Below, piece after piece: positions 18,430 to 27,352 of a DNA stretch of 42,428 nt. The position numbers and the translations under genes are program-made. The notes beneath the pieces were generated by a model. The model searched no databases, was not told where the DNA came from, and saw only the letters and a program-made list of their open reading frames with translations. The stretch lies in assembly GCA_038322995.1 (NCBI GenBank), contig JBBQGM010000042.1, positions 1 through 42,428 on the forward strand, read 5' to 3'. Each line of letters begins with the position of its first letter. Within the stretch, counting starts at the first letter, position 1. The DNA is from QHXQ01 sp038322995. GTDB lineage: Bacteria; Acidobacteriota; Blastocatellia; Pyrinomonadales; Pyrinomonadaceae.

Positions 18430-19533
18430 TCAAATGCTTGCTTCCGCGTCGAGCAAAAGTGACGGCTCGTTGCGGGCGACGCGGCGGAGCAGCAACGGCG
18501 TATCGAAGAGTTGCACGAGACCGTTGACGATGGCATAGCGCGGCTCCGCGGGGATGTGCGTCGTGAGTTTCGTCTCGCGTTGCAGATAAGCGTCTATGCC
18601 AGCGAGCAGCGCGCCCCCGCCCGTCAGGATGAGACCGCGGTCGTAGATGTCGGCCGCTACTTCCGGCGGCAAGTCGCCGAGCGCATCGCGCACGGCGTCC
18701 GCGATCTTGCGCACGATGCTCTGCGTGACGGCGTAAATTTCTTCGGCCGTTACGTCCAATGCACCCGGGGCGGACGTGTGGATGTCGCGTCCTTTGACCG
18801 TAATGGCACGCGCCGGTTCGGCCGGTTCAATCGCCGACCCCAACTCTTGCTTCAAACGCGAAGCCGTCGGCGCGCCGATGATTAGACCCCGAAAGCGGCG
18901 CAGGCGTTCCAGGATAGCGGCGTCGATGTGATTGCTGCCGATGCGCTCGGCCCGCGCATAAACAATTTGGCCCAACGCGACGATGGCGATATTAGTCGTA
19001 TCGCCGCCGATGTCCACGACGCAAGCGGCCCGCACGTCCTCTATATCCACGCCCGCGCCGATGGCGGCGGCGAGGCCTTCTTCAACCATGTAGATGCGTC
19101 CGATGTGCGCGTGCTCGGCCGCTGTCAGCAACGCGCGTTGCTCGACGTGCGTCACGCCCGCGAGCACGCTCATCACGGCGCGGCGACTGAAATGCGAGAA
19201 GCCGCTGCGCGCTTGCCGCACGAAATGATCGAGCATCTTCTCCGTATAGACGTAGTCGGCGACAACGCCGCCCATCATCGGCGCGACGAGCGTCACTTCG
19301 CGCGCCTCGCGGCCCTGCATCTCGCGCGCCTCACGGCCGTAAGCGACCACCTCGCCGGTCAGTTTATTGACCGCGACGACCGACGGCTCGTCCACGACGA
19401 CGCCGCGCCCTTTCACGGCGATGATGGTCGAGGCCGATCCCATATCAATCGCCATCGAGTCGGAGATGAGATCGCGCAGCCGGCTGAAGCGCCAGAACGA
19501 CGGCGTCCGGCGGCGATAATTACGTTTCGTCAT
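18430..19533 (-). CDS. mreB: Rod-shape actin homologue MreB
   Basis: 367 residues from the ATG at 19533; a TTG at 19554 would add seven. Actin-fold motifs are in place: phosphate-1 SMAIDMGSASTIIAV, TLVAPMMGGVVADY, phosphate-2 CVVDIGGDTTNIAIV, and the adenosine motif LILTGGGALLAGID. MreB filaments guide lateral wall synthesis and rod shape. The N-terminal 30 residues are basic and longer than usual. mreC and mreD, the usual downstream neighbours, are absent here; the next gene is the M50 protease. It is divergent from the ABC-F gene. Confidence 0.9.
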   Translation of the reverse strand: MTKRNYRRRTPSFWRFSRLRDLISDSMAIDMGSASTIIAVKGRGVVVDEPSVVAVNKLTGEVVAYGREAREMQGREAREVTLVAPMMGGVVADYVYTEKMLDHFVRQARSGFSHFSRRAVMSVLAGVTHVEQRALLTAAEHAHIGRIYMVEEGLAAAIGAGVDIEDVRAACVVDIGGDTTNIAIVALGQIVYARAERIGSNHIDAAILERLRRFRGLIIGAPTASRLKQELGSAIEPAEPARAITVKGRDIHTSAPGALDVTAEEIYAVTQSIVRKIADAVRDALGDLPPEVAADIYDRGLILTGGGALLAGIDAYLQRETKLTTHIPAEPRYAIVNGLVQLFDTPLLLRRVARNEPSLLLDAEASI

Positions 19534-19828
19534 TGCATCGTTGCGCGCGATCAAGCTGGTTTCCCCACGTTAAGCTTAGGTTGGTGCGGCGGCGACAGCC
19601 CGCGCCCGTCGAGGCAGGCGATGGCGGCAAGCGCACGAAAAACGGATGAACGGGGCGTGGCGCTAGTATGCCATACAAGGGGCAGGGGCGACTAGAGATA
19701 ACGCCCCGGATGCAGGCCGATAACAATTTGCTTGCATTATCCACGCAGGTGCGTGGTTGCGACGCGCCCGCGCGCCGCTTTAATCTGAGTTGCCCATAAG
19801 CAAAGCGGCGTGGAGACTTGGATCAAGC

Positions 19829-21718
19829 ATGCACATTCTCTCGATTGAAGCGATCAGTAAAAACTACGGGTTCAAGCCGTTGTTTGAAAATGTCAGTCTC
19901 GGTTTGGACTCGCAGGCTCGCGTGGGCGTGGTTGGCGTCAACGGGTCGGGCAAGACGACCTTGCTGCGCCTGATCGCGGGCGTGGAGCAGCCGGACGAGG
20001 GGCGCATAATCTTCGCCGAAGGTGTGACCGTCGGTTACTTGCCGCAGAATCCAACGAGCGCGCCCGCGCAGACGGTGCTTGATGCGGTGTTCGCCGCGAG
20101 CGACGCGCGCATGAAGTTGCTGCTCGATTATGAGCGCGCCTGTCAGGCATTGGCGACGAGCGGGCGTGACGAGCCGCGCCTGTTGAATCAGGTGGCGGCA
20201 CTAGCGCACGAGTTGGAGGCATCAGGCGCGTGGGAGACGGAGACCAACGCGCGGACGGTCTTGAGCAAACTAGGTATCCACGACACGGCTGCGCTGATGG
20301 GCATGCTCTCCGGTGGTCAACGCAAGCGCGTCGCGCTCGCTCATGCGCTGATCGCAAACCCGGCTCTGCTCATTCTCGACGAGCCGACCAATCATCTCGA
20401 CGCGGAAACCGTCTCGTGGCTTGAAACCTATCTCGCGCGTTATCGCGGCGCGCTGTTGCTCGTGACGCACGACCGCTATTTCCTCGACCGTGTGACCAGC
20501 CGCATCCTCGAAGTTGAACGCAACACCGTGCAGACGTTCGACGGCAATTATGCTTACTACCTGGAGAAGAAAGAGGCGCAGGAGCAGGCGCGAGCGAGCG
20601 CCGGGCAGAAGCGGGAGATGTTGATCCGACGCGAGTTGGCGTGGCTGCGGCGCGGCGCGAAGGCGCGCACGCGCAAATCAAAAGCGCGCATTGATCGGGC
20701 CGAGAGCTTGATGGCCGAACCGCAGGAGACAGTGCGGGCCGAACTCGACATCGCGGTCACGTCGAGTCGCATCGGGAAGAAGGTCTTGGAGTTGCGCGCC
20801 ATCAGCAAGGCTTACGACGGGCGCGCGTTGCTGACCGATTTCAACTATACGTTGAAACCGGGCGACCGCATCGGCGTCATCGGCCCGAACGGCGCGGGCA
20901 AAACCACGCTGCTTGAGATCATCACGGGGCGCGTCGCACCGGACGACGGCGTGCTTGAAACGGGGCAGACGGTGCGCTTCGGTTACTACGATCAGGAGAG
21001 TCGCGCGCTAAATGAACAGGTGCGCGTGATCGACTACATCCGCGAGGTCGCGGAGCAGATCGAAACCGCCGACGGGCAGTTCATCACCGCCAGCCAGATG
21101 CTCGAAAAGTTTCTCTTCACCGGCGCGATGCAGTATGCCGCTATCGCCAATCTGTCCGGCGGCGAGCGGCGCAGGCTTTATCTGCTGCGCGTGTTGATGT
21201 CCGCGCCCAATGTCCTGCTGCTCGACGAGCCGACGAACGATCTCGACATCCCGACGATGGTCACGCTGGAAGATTATCTGGACGGCTTTCGCGGCTGTCT
21301 CATCGTCGTCAGCCACGACCGCTACTTTCTGGATCGCACGGTCGAGCAGATCTTCCGCTTCGAGGGCGGCGGCCGCGTGCGCGAGTATCTCGGCAACTAC
21401 TCGGCTTTCATCGCCGCACGCGCGGCCGACGAGAAGATGGCCGCGCCGGTAATATCGAAGCCCGCGGGCAAATCGAAAGACGTGGCCGCCGCGCCGACCA
21501 TCAAACGCAAACTATCATTCAAAGAACAGCGCGAATTAGAAACGCTAGAGCTACGCATCCAGCAGGCAGAACAACGACAAGCCGAGCTTGAGACGGAGCT
21601 AACCGCCAACGCCAGCGACTCGCAATTAGTGCTGCGGCTTTATCAAGAACGTGAGACGTTGGGCGTGGCACTCGCCGCCGCGCTTGAACGTTGGGCGGAG
21701 TTGGCGGAATTGGCGTAA
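19829..21718 (+). CDS. ABC-F family ATPase (Uup-like)
   Basis: 629 residues from the ATG at 19829. Two ABC modules lack membrane segments: first Walker A GVNGSGKTT, signature LSGGQRKRVALAHAL and Walker B LLILDEPTNHLD; second Walker A GPNGAGKTT, signature LSGGERRRLYLLRVL and Walker B LLLDEPTNDLD. A linker rich in basic residues lies between them. A C-terminal coiled coil (about 570-629) matches the Uup branch, which acts on ribosomes or branched DNA. The 275 bp upstream, shared with mreB, holds no gene; promoters are not clear. No good Shine-Dalgarno sequence is seen at the start. Confidence 0.92.
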   Translation: MHILSIEAISKNYGFKPLFENVSLGLDSQARVGVVGVNGSGKTTLLRLIAGVEQPDEGRIIFAEGVTVGYLPQNPTSAPAQTVLDAVFAASDARMKLLLDYERACQALATSGRDEPRLLNQVAALAHELEASGAWETETNARTVLSKLGIHDTAALMGMLSGGQRKRVALAHALIANPALLILDEPTNHLDAETVSWLETYLARYRGALLLVTHDRYFLDRVTSRILEVERNTVQTFDGNYAYYLEKKEAQEQARASAGQKREMLIRRELAWLRRGAKARTRKSKARIDRAESLMAEPQETVRAELDIAVTSSRIGKKVLELRAISKAYDGRALLTDFNYTLKPGDRIGVIGPNGAGKTTLLEIITGRVAPDDGVLETGQTVRFGYYDQESRALNEQVRVIDYIREVAEQIETADGQFITASQMLEKFLFTGAMQYAAIANLSGGERRRLYLLRVLMSAPNVLLLDEPTNDLDIPTMVTLEDYLDGFRGCLIVVSHDRYFLDRTVEQIFRFEGGGRVREYLGNYSAFIAARAADEKMAAPVISKPAGKSKDVAAAPTIKRKLSFKEQRELETLELRIQQAEQRQAELETELTANASDSQLVLRLYQERETLGVALAAALERWAELAELA

Positions 21719-21771
21719 AGTGCGAAGAAGTTGAGCACGCCGGGTTCGCGCCTAAAGCGAAACTTATGCAC

Positions 21772-21899
21772 TTGGGACACAAGCCGGAAATGCTCCACGA
21801 AGTCACACGAATCAACACGAATAAAGATCACGAACTTCGTGGAATTGCTTCGTGTTGGTTCGTGTGACTTCGTGGATCAGCTTTTTGCTTCTGTCCCAA
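21772..21899. repeat. Large inverted repeat R6 at a convergent junction (decamer phase)
   Basis: The 27-nt arms 21794-21820 and 21850-21876 are reverse complements except for one base. Outer arms 21772-21784 and 21887-21899 match at 12 of 13. Inside an arm, words step by ten (CACGAAGTCA CACGAATCAA). It lies between the convergent ABC-F and esterase genes and could act as a two-way barrier to transcription, but there is no T tail. Confidence 0.8.
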
Positions 21900-21925
21900 T
21901 CTCGTCAGGACTGATTTAGCCTGCT

Positions 21926-23146
21926 TCAACGCTGCCCCGTATTCGCGCGGAGAAAATCGAGCAGGCTGGGGCGGACGATCTGCGCGCCCCAGCCGTTGAA
22001 GTTGTAGTCGAAGCCGTGTTGGGCGTAGCCGAGAAAGATGCGCCGGTAAGGCACGCCGGCCGCAGTTAGCTGCACGCCGAGTATGTCCATGTTCTCGCGG
22101 CGCACGAGTTGATCTTGTCCACCATGTATGAGCAAAGTCGGCGGCGTGCGCGCGTTGACGTGCGTGTCGGGTGAGACGAGTTGGAAACGTTCGTAGATGT
22201 CAGGTGCGGCGTGCGGGTCGCCGCCGACGAAGCGCCTGAGCGTGGCGGGGCCGTCAAGAACACGCTGATTGGCCGGATTGTCGTAAGCCCAGATCAGATC
22301 GGTCGGGCCGTAGAATGAAACGACCGCGCGCACGTCCGTGTTAGCAGCGCCGGCCGTCGTGCCCGTACTGTCACCTTCCGTCCGGCCGCAACTCGGCGGC
22401 AACTGCGCATCATCGGCCGTGTAGGCGGCCAGTAACGCAAGCTGGCCGCCGGCTGAGCGACCGAGCAACGCGAGTCTATCGGGCGCGACGTGGAACTCGG
22501 CCGCGTGTTGCTTGATCCACAGCACTGCACACTTCACGTCGCCGGTCGCCGTCTGCCAGTTCGGTTGTGGGGCGAGCCGGTAGTCAATGTCGAAGACCGC
22601 GAAGCCCTGCCGCGCGAGCCAGCGATTCCATTGCGGAAAGTCGCTGCGCGCACGCGCATTCCACGCACCGCCATGAACAACGATCACGCCCGCGCCGTCA
22701 TGGGCCACGACGGCAGCAGGTGACAAGTAGGCGTCGAGTTGCAGCGACTTGCCGGCGACATGGGCGAACGTGTAAGTCGTGACATTGACGGTGGCGTGCG
22801 TGTCGCCGTTGCTTTCGCTCGCCGCGCCTGAGACGTACTGCCGCAGTGATAAGGAAAGGCCGTTAGCGTGCGCTGCCCGCAATGCGCTGCCCAGTGGATA
22901 GAGGGCGAGGAGAGAGGCCAACGCGCCCGCGCCGGCCGGTAAGAACCACAGCCAACGACGGCGGGCTAAGAATAAACTGCACAGGCAACCGACCGCGCCC
23001 AGCGCGCCGAACGCTAGACTCCACTCGCTCGCCAGCACCGCGATTAACCAAAGCTGATAGGCGGGCGCAGGCAAGACGATCCAGATCGTCACCAACAGCG
23101 CAGATAAGCTCGTTAGTAACGCCAGCGGGCGCAGGCTGCGGTTCAT
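21926..23146 (-). CDS. Membrane-bound alpha/beta hydrolase (BD-FAE / HSL-like esterase)
   Basis: 406 residues. Three hydrophobic helices (about 8-28, 30-60, 66-86) precede an esterase domain with the oxyanion motif VHGGAW (158-162), nucleophile elbow LGRSAGG (Ser231), a late Asp in HGGQDQLV and His in YAQHGFDY. The HGGAW/GxSAGG pair is typical of hormone-sensitive-lipase-like and BD-FAE esterases. Substrate unknown. It begins 13 bp after the ABM gene, so the two are probably one transcript. Confidence 0.85.
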   Translation of the reverse strand: MNRSLRPLALLTSLSALLVTIWIVLPAPAYQLWLIAVLASEWSLAFGALGAVGCLCSLFLARRRWLWFLPAGAGALASLLALYPLGSALRAAHANGLSLSLRQYVSGAASESNGDTHATVNVTTYTFAHVAGKSLQLDAYLSPAAVVAHDGAGVIVVHGGAWNARARSDFPQWNRWLARQGFAVFDIDYRLAPQPNWQTATGDVKCAVLWIKQHAAEFHVAPDRLALLGRSAGGQLALLAAYTADDAQLPPSCGRTEGDSTGTTAGAANTDVRAVVSFYGPTDLIWAYDNPANQRVLDGPATLRRFVGGDPHAAPDIYERFQLVSPDTHVNARTPPTLLIHGGQDQLVRRENMDILGVQLTAAGVPYRRIFLGYAQHGFDYNFNGWGAQIVRPSLLDFLRANTGQR

Positions 23147-23159
23147 AGGTGCGAGAGGA

Positions 23160-23516
23160 TTAGTGCATGTTGAAGGGGCCGCCGTGCGGTTCCGGCGCTA
23201 ATTCCGGCCGGGCCGAATCCTGGACGACCTCGTGCATCTCCAACACGTTCGGCTGCGTAAAGGCGTCCTTCGGCAAAGTGCCCGACTGCGCGTGGCCCTG
23301 CACAAACGCATCGGAGCGTACCCAGTTGAGGAAGTCTTGCCGGCTCTGCCAGAGCGTAAAGACCACATACGGATCGCCGTCGTTGACCGGGCGGAGGACT
23401 TGGTTAGAAATGAAGCCGGGCATCTTGTCCACCAGCCCGGCCCGCGCTTGAAATCTGGCCTCGAAGGCGGCGGCGTGTTCCGCCTTAACGTAAATGCGAT
23501 TGGCAACGGTTATCAT
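23160..23516 (-). CDS. ABM-domain monooxygenase (HmoA/antibiotic-biosynthesis-monooxygenase-like)
   Basis: 118 residues. The dimeric alpha-beta barrel ABM fold is suggested by VANRIYVKAEHAAAFEARF at the start and YVVFTLWQSRQDFLNWVRSD in the middle; the His in GHAQSG is where heme-degrading members place a ligand. The family covers heme-degrading monooxygenases and quinol oxygenases; which one applies here cannot be told. AAGGAG sits eight bases before the ATG. Confidence 0.8.
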   Translation of the reverse strand: MITVANRIYVKAEHAAAFEARFQARAGLVDKMPGFISNQVLRPVNDGDPYVVFTLWQSRQDFLNWVRSDAFVQGHAQSGTLPKDAFTQPNVLEMHEVVQDSARPELAPEPHGGPFNMH

Positions 23517-23583
23517 AGCTTCTGCTCCTTGTAGCTTTAGGATAACACCAAACAGCAGTTAGTTATCGTCATGCGCCGCCTGG

Positions 23584-23901
23584 CTACCCGCTGGCCGGGT
23601 CTTCAGTCGCGGCCCGCCGGAGCAGATCGTCAAGGAAAGGCGCACCATCGAACGGTGGGTGCGCGTGCTGTTTGAGCATGGCGCTGACGAGGCGTTGATA
23701 GACAGGCAGCATGTGCCCTTCGCCAAAATCCACGAGGCCCTGCCCCAGCGCGCCGCCCGCATTGCACAGTCGCCAGTAGACGGCCCGCAGCAGCGCAGTC
23801 TCGTCGCTCAAGATGCCGCGCCCGATCAGGATCGCGGCCCGATCACGCCACACGCCGTCGCAGATGCGGCCGAACTTCTCTGCGTCGATGGTACTTATCA
23901 T
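23584..23901 (-). CDS. Hypothetical protein
   Basis: 105 residues, not recognised. It is mostly helical in appearance, with no signal peptide or membrane segment and with motifs WRDRAAILIGRG and LLRAVYWRLCNAGG. Codon use fits the neighbouring genes, supporting a real gene. It lies between the zinc-ribbon gene and the ABM gene on the same strand. No clear ribosome-binding site precedes the ATG. Confidence 0.6.
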   Translation of the reverse strand: MISTIDAEKFGRICDGVWRDRAAILIGRGILSDETALLRAVYWRLCNAGGALGQGLVDFGEGHMLPVYQRLVSAMLKQHAHPPFDGAPFLDDLLRRAATEDPASG

Positions 23902-23964
23902 CGGTCAACCATACCTTTGCAAAAGAACAGGTGGAGGTAGAAACAAGCACCGCGATGCTAAGGT

Positions 23965-24312
23965 CTAAGCGCGGGCATGCACGAGCCGCCGCACACGGTC
24001 GGCGAACAGCACATCAATCTTTTGCGGCTCGACGAGCGCGGTCACTTCGCCGATGCCATAAGTCGTGTGCAGCATGGTCTGCCCGGCCCGGTACGTGTGC
24101 GCCTGATCATAAGGCAAGCCCGGTTGCGCTGACAGCCGCGGGGCCGTGCGTGCGCCGCGTTTGAAGGTGCTGAGCGTGCCGCATTTCGGACAACTCACGC
24201 GCGAAATCTGGCCGCGCACGTTGACCGACATTACTACGTGCCCGCGCTCTTCATTGCAAATCGCGCATAACTTGTCGGCCCGCTCTCCAACCTTATATGT
24301 TTGTATTTCCAT
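23965..24312 (-). CDS. Zinc-ribbon protein with C-terminal SH3-like motif
   Basis: 115 residues. Two CxxC knuckles (Cys16/Cys19 and Cys41/Cys44) form a probable zinc ribbon. The C-terminal half has the pattern GQTMLHTTYGIGEV...IDVLFADRVRRLVH, resembling small beta-barrel, CarD- or KOW-like modules. I do not know a named family. It has a good ribosome-binding site, AAGGAG, about eight bases before the ATG, and follows infA by 23 bp, so it is likely cotranscribed and may act in transcription or translation. Confidence 0.7.
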   Translation of the reverse strand: MEIQTYKVGERADKLCAICNEERGHVVMSVNVRGQISRVSCPKCGTLSTFKRGARTAPRLSAQPGLPYDQAHTYRAGQTMLHTTYGIGEVTALVEPQKIDVLFADRVRRLVHARA

Positions 24313-24335
24313 TGCCTGCTCCTTAGACTGCCCGC

Positions 24336-24557
24336 TTATTTGTATCTATAAGTGATCCGGCCGCGCGACAGATCGTAAGGCGACATCTCGACGCTCACGC
24401 GGTCGCCCATCAAGATGCGGATGCGATGCTTACGCATCTTGCCGGAGATTTGCGCCAGCACGATGTGCTCGCTGTTATCAATCCGAACTTTGAAGAATGC
24501 GTTCGGTTGTTTATCGACCACTAACCCCTCTGCTGGAACAAGGTCTTCTTTAGACAA
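24336..24557 (-). CDS. infA: Translation initiation factor IF-1
   Basis: 73 residues, normal size. The OB-fold signature is clear: AEGLVVDKQPNAFFKVRID, VLAQISGKMRKHRIRI and GDRVSVEMSPYDLSRGRITYR. IF-1 sits in the 30S A site during initiation. The start is a TTG at 24557, fixed by AGGAG eight bases upstream; no ATG fits the conserved N-terminus. It is away from the ribosomal protein operon where infA often lies. Confidence 0.95.
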   Translation of the reverse strand: MSKEDLVPAEGLVVDKQPNAFFKVRIDNSEHIVLAQISGKMRKHRIRILMGDRVSVEMSPYDLSRGRITYRYK

Positions 24558-24611
24558 GTCTGCTTCTCCTCTCGCTTAGTGCGCGCATAGTGGATAATTC
24601 TTGCTGCAAGA

Positions 24612-24654
24612 GCAGATAGCCTCCGGCCGAATACTCGTGCCGGAGGCTATCTGC
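24612..24654 (-). terminator. Perfect hairpin after the RRM gene
   Basis: A 16-bp perfect stem, GCAGATAGCCTCCGGC with its complement, surrounds an 11-nt loop between the RRM gene and infA. There is only a weak T-rich tail on the minus strand, so it may be a terminator or an RNA-stabilising end. Confidence 0.65.
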
Positions 24655-24685
24655 TAAAGAGTCGCCGGAAGTAGCGGGCGACGAG

Positions 24686-25015
24686 TTAGTAGCGCGAGTT
24701 GCCGCCGCCGCTGTAGCCGCCACGACCACCACCACCACCGCGATTGCCACCGCCACCGCCGCGATCTTCACGCGGCTTGGCTTCGTTGACATTCAACGCG
24801 CGCCCGCCCACGTCTTGACCATTGAACTTCGCAATCGCGGCATTGCCCTCTTCTTTGCTGGACATCTCGACGAAGCCGAAGCCGCGTGAGCGCCCCGTCT
24901 CCCGATCTTCCACGACCGCGGCCGACTCAACCGTGCCCGCCTGCGCAAATAACTGCTGTAAATCGTCGCTCGATGTTTGAAAAGCGAGATTGCCGACATA
25001 AAGTTTCATAGACAT
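24686..25015 (-). CDS. RRM-domain RNA-binding protein with Gly/Arg-rich tail
   Basis: 109 residues. A single RNA-recognition motif with RNP2 LYVGNL and RNP1 RSRGFGFVEM, then a tail of GGGG/RGG units ending GNSRY. This is the bacterial glycine-rich RNA-binding type, often cold-induced, likely an RNA chaperone. ATG at 25015 with GGGAGAGG upstream. The gene has a leader of up to about 200 bases, which could carry temperature control, though I see no defined structure. Confidence 0.9.
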   Translation of the reverse strand: MSMKLYVGNLAFQTSSDDLQQLFAQAGTVESAAVVEDRETGRSRGFGFVEMSSKEEGNAAIAKFNGQDVGGRALNVNEAKPREDRGGGGGNRGGGGGRGGYSGGGNSRY

Positions 25016-25423
25016 GTTGTGTACCTCTCCCCTGTGGGAGTGTTAAAAGAAGCGGCGAATCGAAGTGTGCTTCGGCGTAGCGGTTGCAGCGAAGGCTTGC
25101 GTTCGGATGCTCTAACGAGCGGCTTCTAAAGTTGACCTGGGCCTGCTCTCGAACCATCCAAACGCCGCCGCCAATCTTTCGTGGCGCGGGGCGCATCACC
25201 GTTGACGCGCGAGAGAAGGGTAAAACGATAATCGTTGATTTAGATGCACTCTATCATATTTAGGTTGTCACGCACCAGCCGGACACAACCATGCTTGCGT
25301 GAACGAACCGCGCGCGCGCCAGCGGGCGCAACACATATTTTCTCGATCCGTCACTATGGTCATGTTAACTTCTGCCCGTTGAAATGCTTGTGTCCGCACC
25401 CCCCAACAGAGGAAGGACAAACT
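25016..25423. other. Divergent control region between the RRM gene and the porin
   Basis: 408 bp without a credible gene. An open frame continues upstream of the porin to 25244, but it precedes the signal peptide and a good ribosome-binding site, so I treat it as leader. The part near 25225-25262 has a palindrome and promoter-like boxes, listed separately. The minus-strand half is probably the leader of the RRM gene. Confidence 0.6.
25225..25262 (+). promoter_or_regulatory. Candidate porin promoter with overlapping palindrome
   Basis: ACGATAATCGT (25225-25235) is a perfect 11-base palindrome. Overlapping it by a base, TTGATT (25235-25240), 16 bases and TATTTA (25257-25262) resemble sigma-70 boxes. 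A repressor at the palindrome could block the -35 box. Prediction only. Confidence 0.4.
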
Positions 25424-27160
25424 ATGCGTCAGATTCTCATCCGTGCGCTAACGACGTGCGCGCTCTTCGTTGCCCTCGCCTGCGCCGCACACGCGCAGAC
25501 GCCCGCGCCTAGCGTAGAGATGCCTACGCCGCTCGCCGACCTACAGCGCCAATTGCAGACACAGCACGCGGAGATTGAACAACTGCGCGCCACGCTCAAA
25601 GAGCAAGCCCAACTGTTACAACAACTACTTGCGCGCGACACCAAGGCGCACGACGCGGCGGCGGCGGCCGTCACCGCCGCGACCTATCGCACAAGCGACG
25701 TACCGACCTCCGACGCGCTCGCCGCCGACGCCACCGGCCCGCTGCCCACGCAAGCCACGAGCGCCCAGCCGGCCAAAACCAATGCACCGAAGGCCACTGA
25801 GATCACGACCGCCGCGCTCAGCTCGATCAACTTCAGCGGCGATGTGCGGCTGCGTTATGAAGGTTTCTTCGGCCAGTTGAACGCGCTGGCGAACAGCGCC
25901 GACCCAACCATCGTCGGCAACGAGTTGTCGGCGCGCAACCGCGCCCGCATCCGTGCGCGCTTCGCCGTGCGCGGCCAGTTCGGGCGTGAGCTCAACAAGA
26001 CCGAGCGCGAGTTTCAATGGGGCTTGCGCCTCGCCACCGGCACATACGGCGACGTGAACGTGGGAAACCAGACGTTCACGGATGTCTTCACGCGCAAACC
26101 GTTCGGGCTTGATCAGGCGTTCATCACCTACAAGCCCGCGCGTGTGCCGGGCTTGCGCTTGCAAGCCGGCAAGTTCGAGCCCCCGTGGCTTGCCACCGAG
26201 TTGACGATTGACCAGGACGTGATGCCGGAGGGTTTGAACGAACTCTACACCCGCGACCTCAAAGACTCATGGCTCAAAAGTCTGACCTTCGTTGCGTGGC
26301 AACTGCCCTTTTTCGAGCGCGCTTCCGGTTTCGTGCTCGACGCGGCCGGGCACGTCAGTGTGGAGCAATCGCGGCGCGCGGGCCGCGACCTTGCGCTCTA
26401 CGGCGCACAGGCGCGGGCGCGCTTCGACCTGACGCCGCAAGCCAGCCTCACGCTCTCGGCCGCAGACCTCTATTACTCCGGCACGCAGTTCGTCAACGTC
26501 GCGCAACTATTTGGCGGGCAATTGCAAATCCCCGTCACGTTCACGATCCCCGCGACCGCGACCACGCCCGCGCAGACCATCACGACCCTCGTCCAAATCC
26601 CGCGCGACGCGCTCGTCACCGGCGGGAACGTCGGCGCGTCGGTGGCCAATACGAATGCAATCAACCGCGACGGCCGGCTCAGTTCCGGCTTCAATCTCGT
26701 CGATCTGATCGCGCGCCTCGAACTTACGCACAGTAATCGTTTCCCCATCGCGTTGCTCTTCGACTTCGTGCATAACACGCAAGTACACGACGTAGTGGTC
26801 GCAGGCGCGGGCGGCGCGAATCGCCTGCTGCCCAACCATGAAGACAATGGTGTCTGGGCCGAAGTGCAGGTCGGCAAAACTAAGACGGCGGGCGACGTGC
26901 TGTTCGATTACACGTTCCTACGCATTGAGAAGGACGCGGTGCTGACACCGTTCAATCTCTCCGACATCTTGCAACCATCGGACGTGCGCGTACACCGCTT
27001 CAGCTTTACCTACACGGTCGAGCCACGCGTGCTGCTGACTTTGACCGAGGTATTCTCCCAACGCCCCAACGGTTTGCTCGGCCCGTTCGGCGTAACGCCG
27101 CCCGGCTCGCTCAACCGCGCGACGCACCGGTTGCAATTCGACACGGTGTTTCGATTTTAA
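25424..27160 (+). CDS. Outer-membrane porin, Porin_5-like
   Basis: 578 residues from the ATG at 25424, chosen because AGGAAGG lies eight bases upstream and a signal peptide (residues 1-25, ending AAHAQ) follows. Residues 37-69 form a coiled coil, then a Thr/Ala-rich linker, then a beta-barrel beginning INFSGDVRLRYEG with alternating strands and ending in Phe (VFRF), the usual outer-membrane assembly signal. The family is common in Acidobacteriota. A possible role in phosphate uptake is suggested only by the DUF47-PiT pair downstream. Confidence 0.85.
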   Translation: MRQILIRALTTCALFVALACAAHAQTPAPSVEMPTPLADLQRQLQTQHAEIEQLRATLKEQAQLLQQLLARDTKAHDAAAAAVTAATYRTSDVPTSDALAADATGPLPTQATSAQPAKTNAPKATEITTAALSSINFSGDVRLRYEGFFGQLNALANSADPTIVGNELSARNRARIRARFAVRGQFGRELNKTEREFQWGLRLATGTYGDVNVGNQTFTDVFTRKPFGLDQAFITYKPARVPGLRLQAGKFEPPWLATELTIDQDVMPEGLNELYTRDLKDSWLKSLTFVAWQLPFFERASGFVLDAAGHVSVEQSRRAGRDLALYGAQARARFDLTPQASLTLSAADLYYSGTQFVNVAQLFGGQLQIPVTFTIPATATTPAQTITTLVQIPRDALVTGGNVGASVANTNAINRDGRLSSGFNLVDLIARLELTHSNRFPIALLFDFVHNTQVHDVVVAGAGGANRLLPNHEDNGVWAEVQVGKTKTAGDVLFDYTFLRIEKDAVLTPFNLSDILQPSDVRVHRFSFTYTVEPRVLLTLTEVFSQRPNGLLGPFGVTPPGSLNRATHRLQFDTVFRF

Positions 27161-27269
27161 GCCCCCACGGGGGGCGCGAATTCGTAAGCAACATTTAAAC
27201 GCGCGTTCACACGGATTTAGCCTCACGCGTTTAGACTGCGCGGCATACCCCACCTGTTATGCGGACTAA

Positions 27270-27317
27270 GGGGCGCGGACGAAACTTCGCCAGAAGTTCA
27301 CCGCGCCCCGTTTTTTC
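27270..27317 (+). terminator. Intrinsic terminator after the porin
   Basis: GGGGCGCGG (27270-27278) pairs with CCGCGCCCC (27301-27309), with an inner AACTTC/GAAGTT stem, and is followed by GTTTTTTC. Confidence 0.92.
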
Positions 27318-27352
27318 ATCTATCCCGTTAACAATAAATTAACAGGTGTTGC

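Noticed and set aside
24550..24792. 80-codon minus-strand frame rich in Val and Ala
   Set aside because: It is a shadow of the Gly-rich tail of the RRM gene on the same strand in another frame and overlaps the terminator hairpin.
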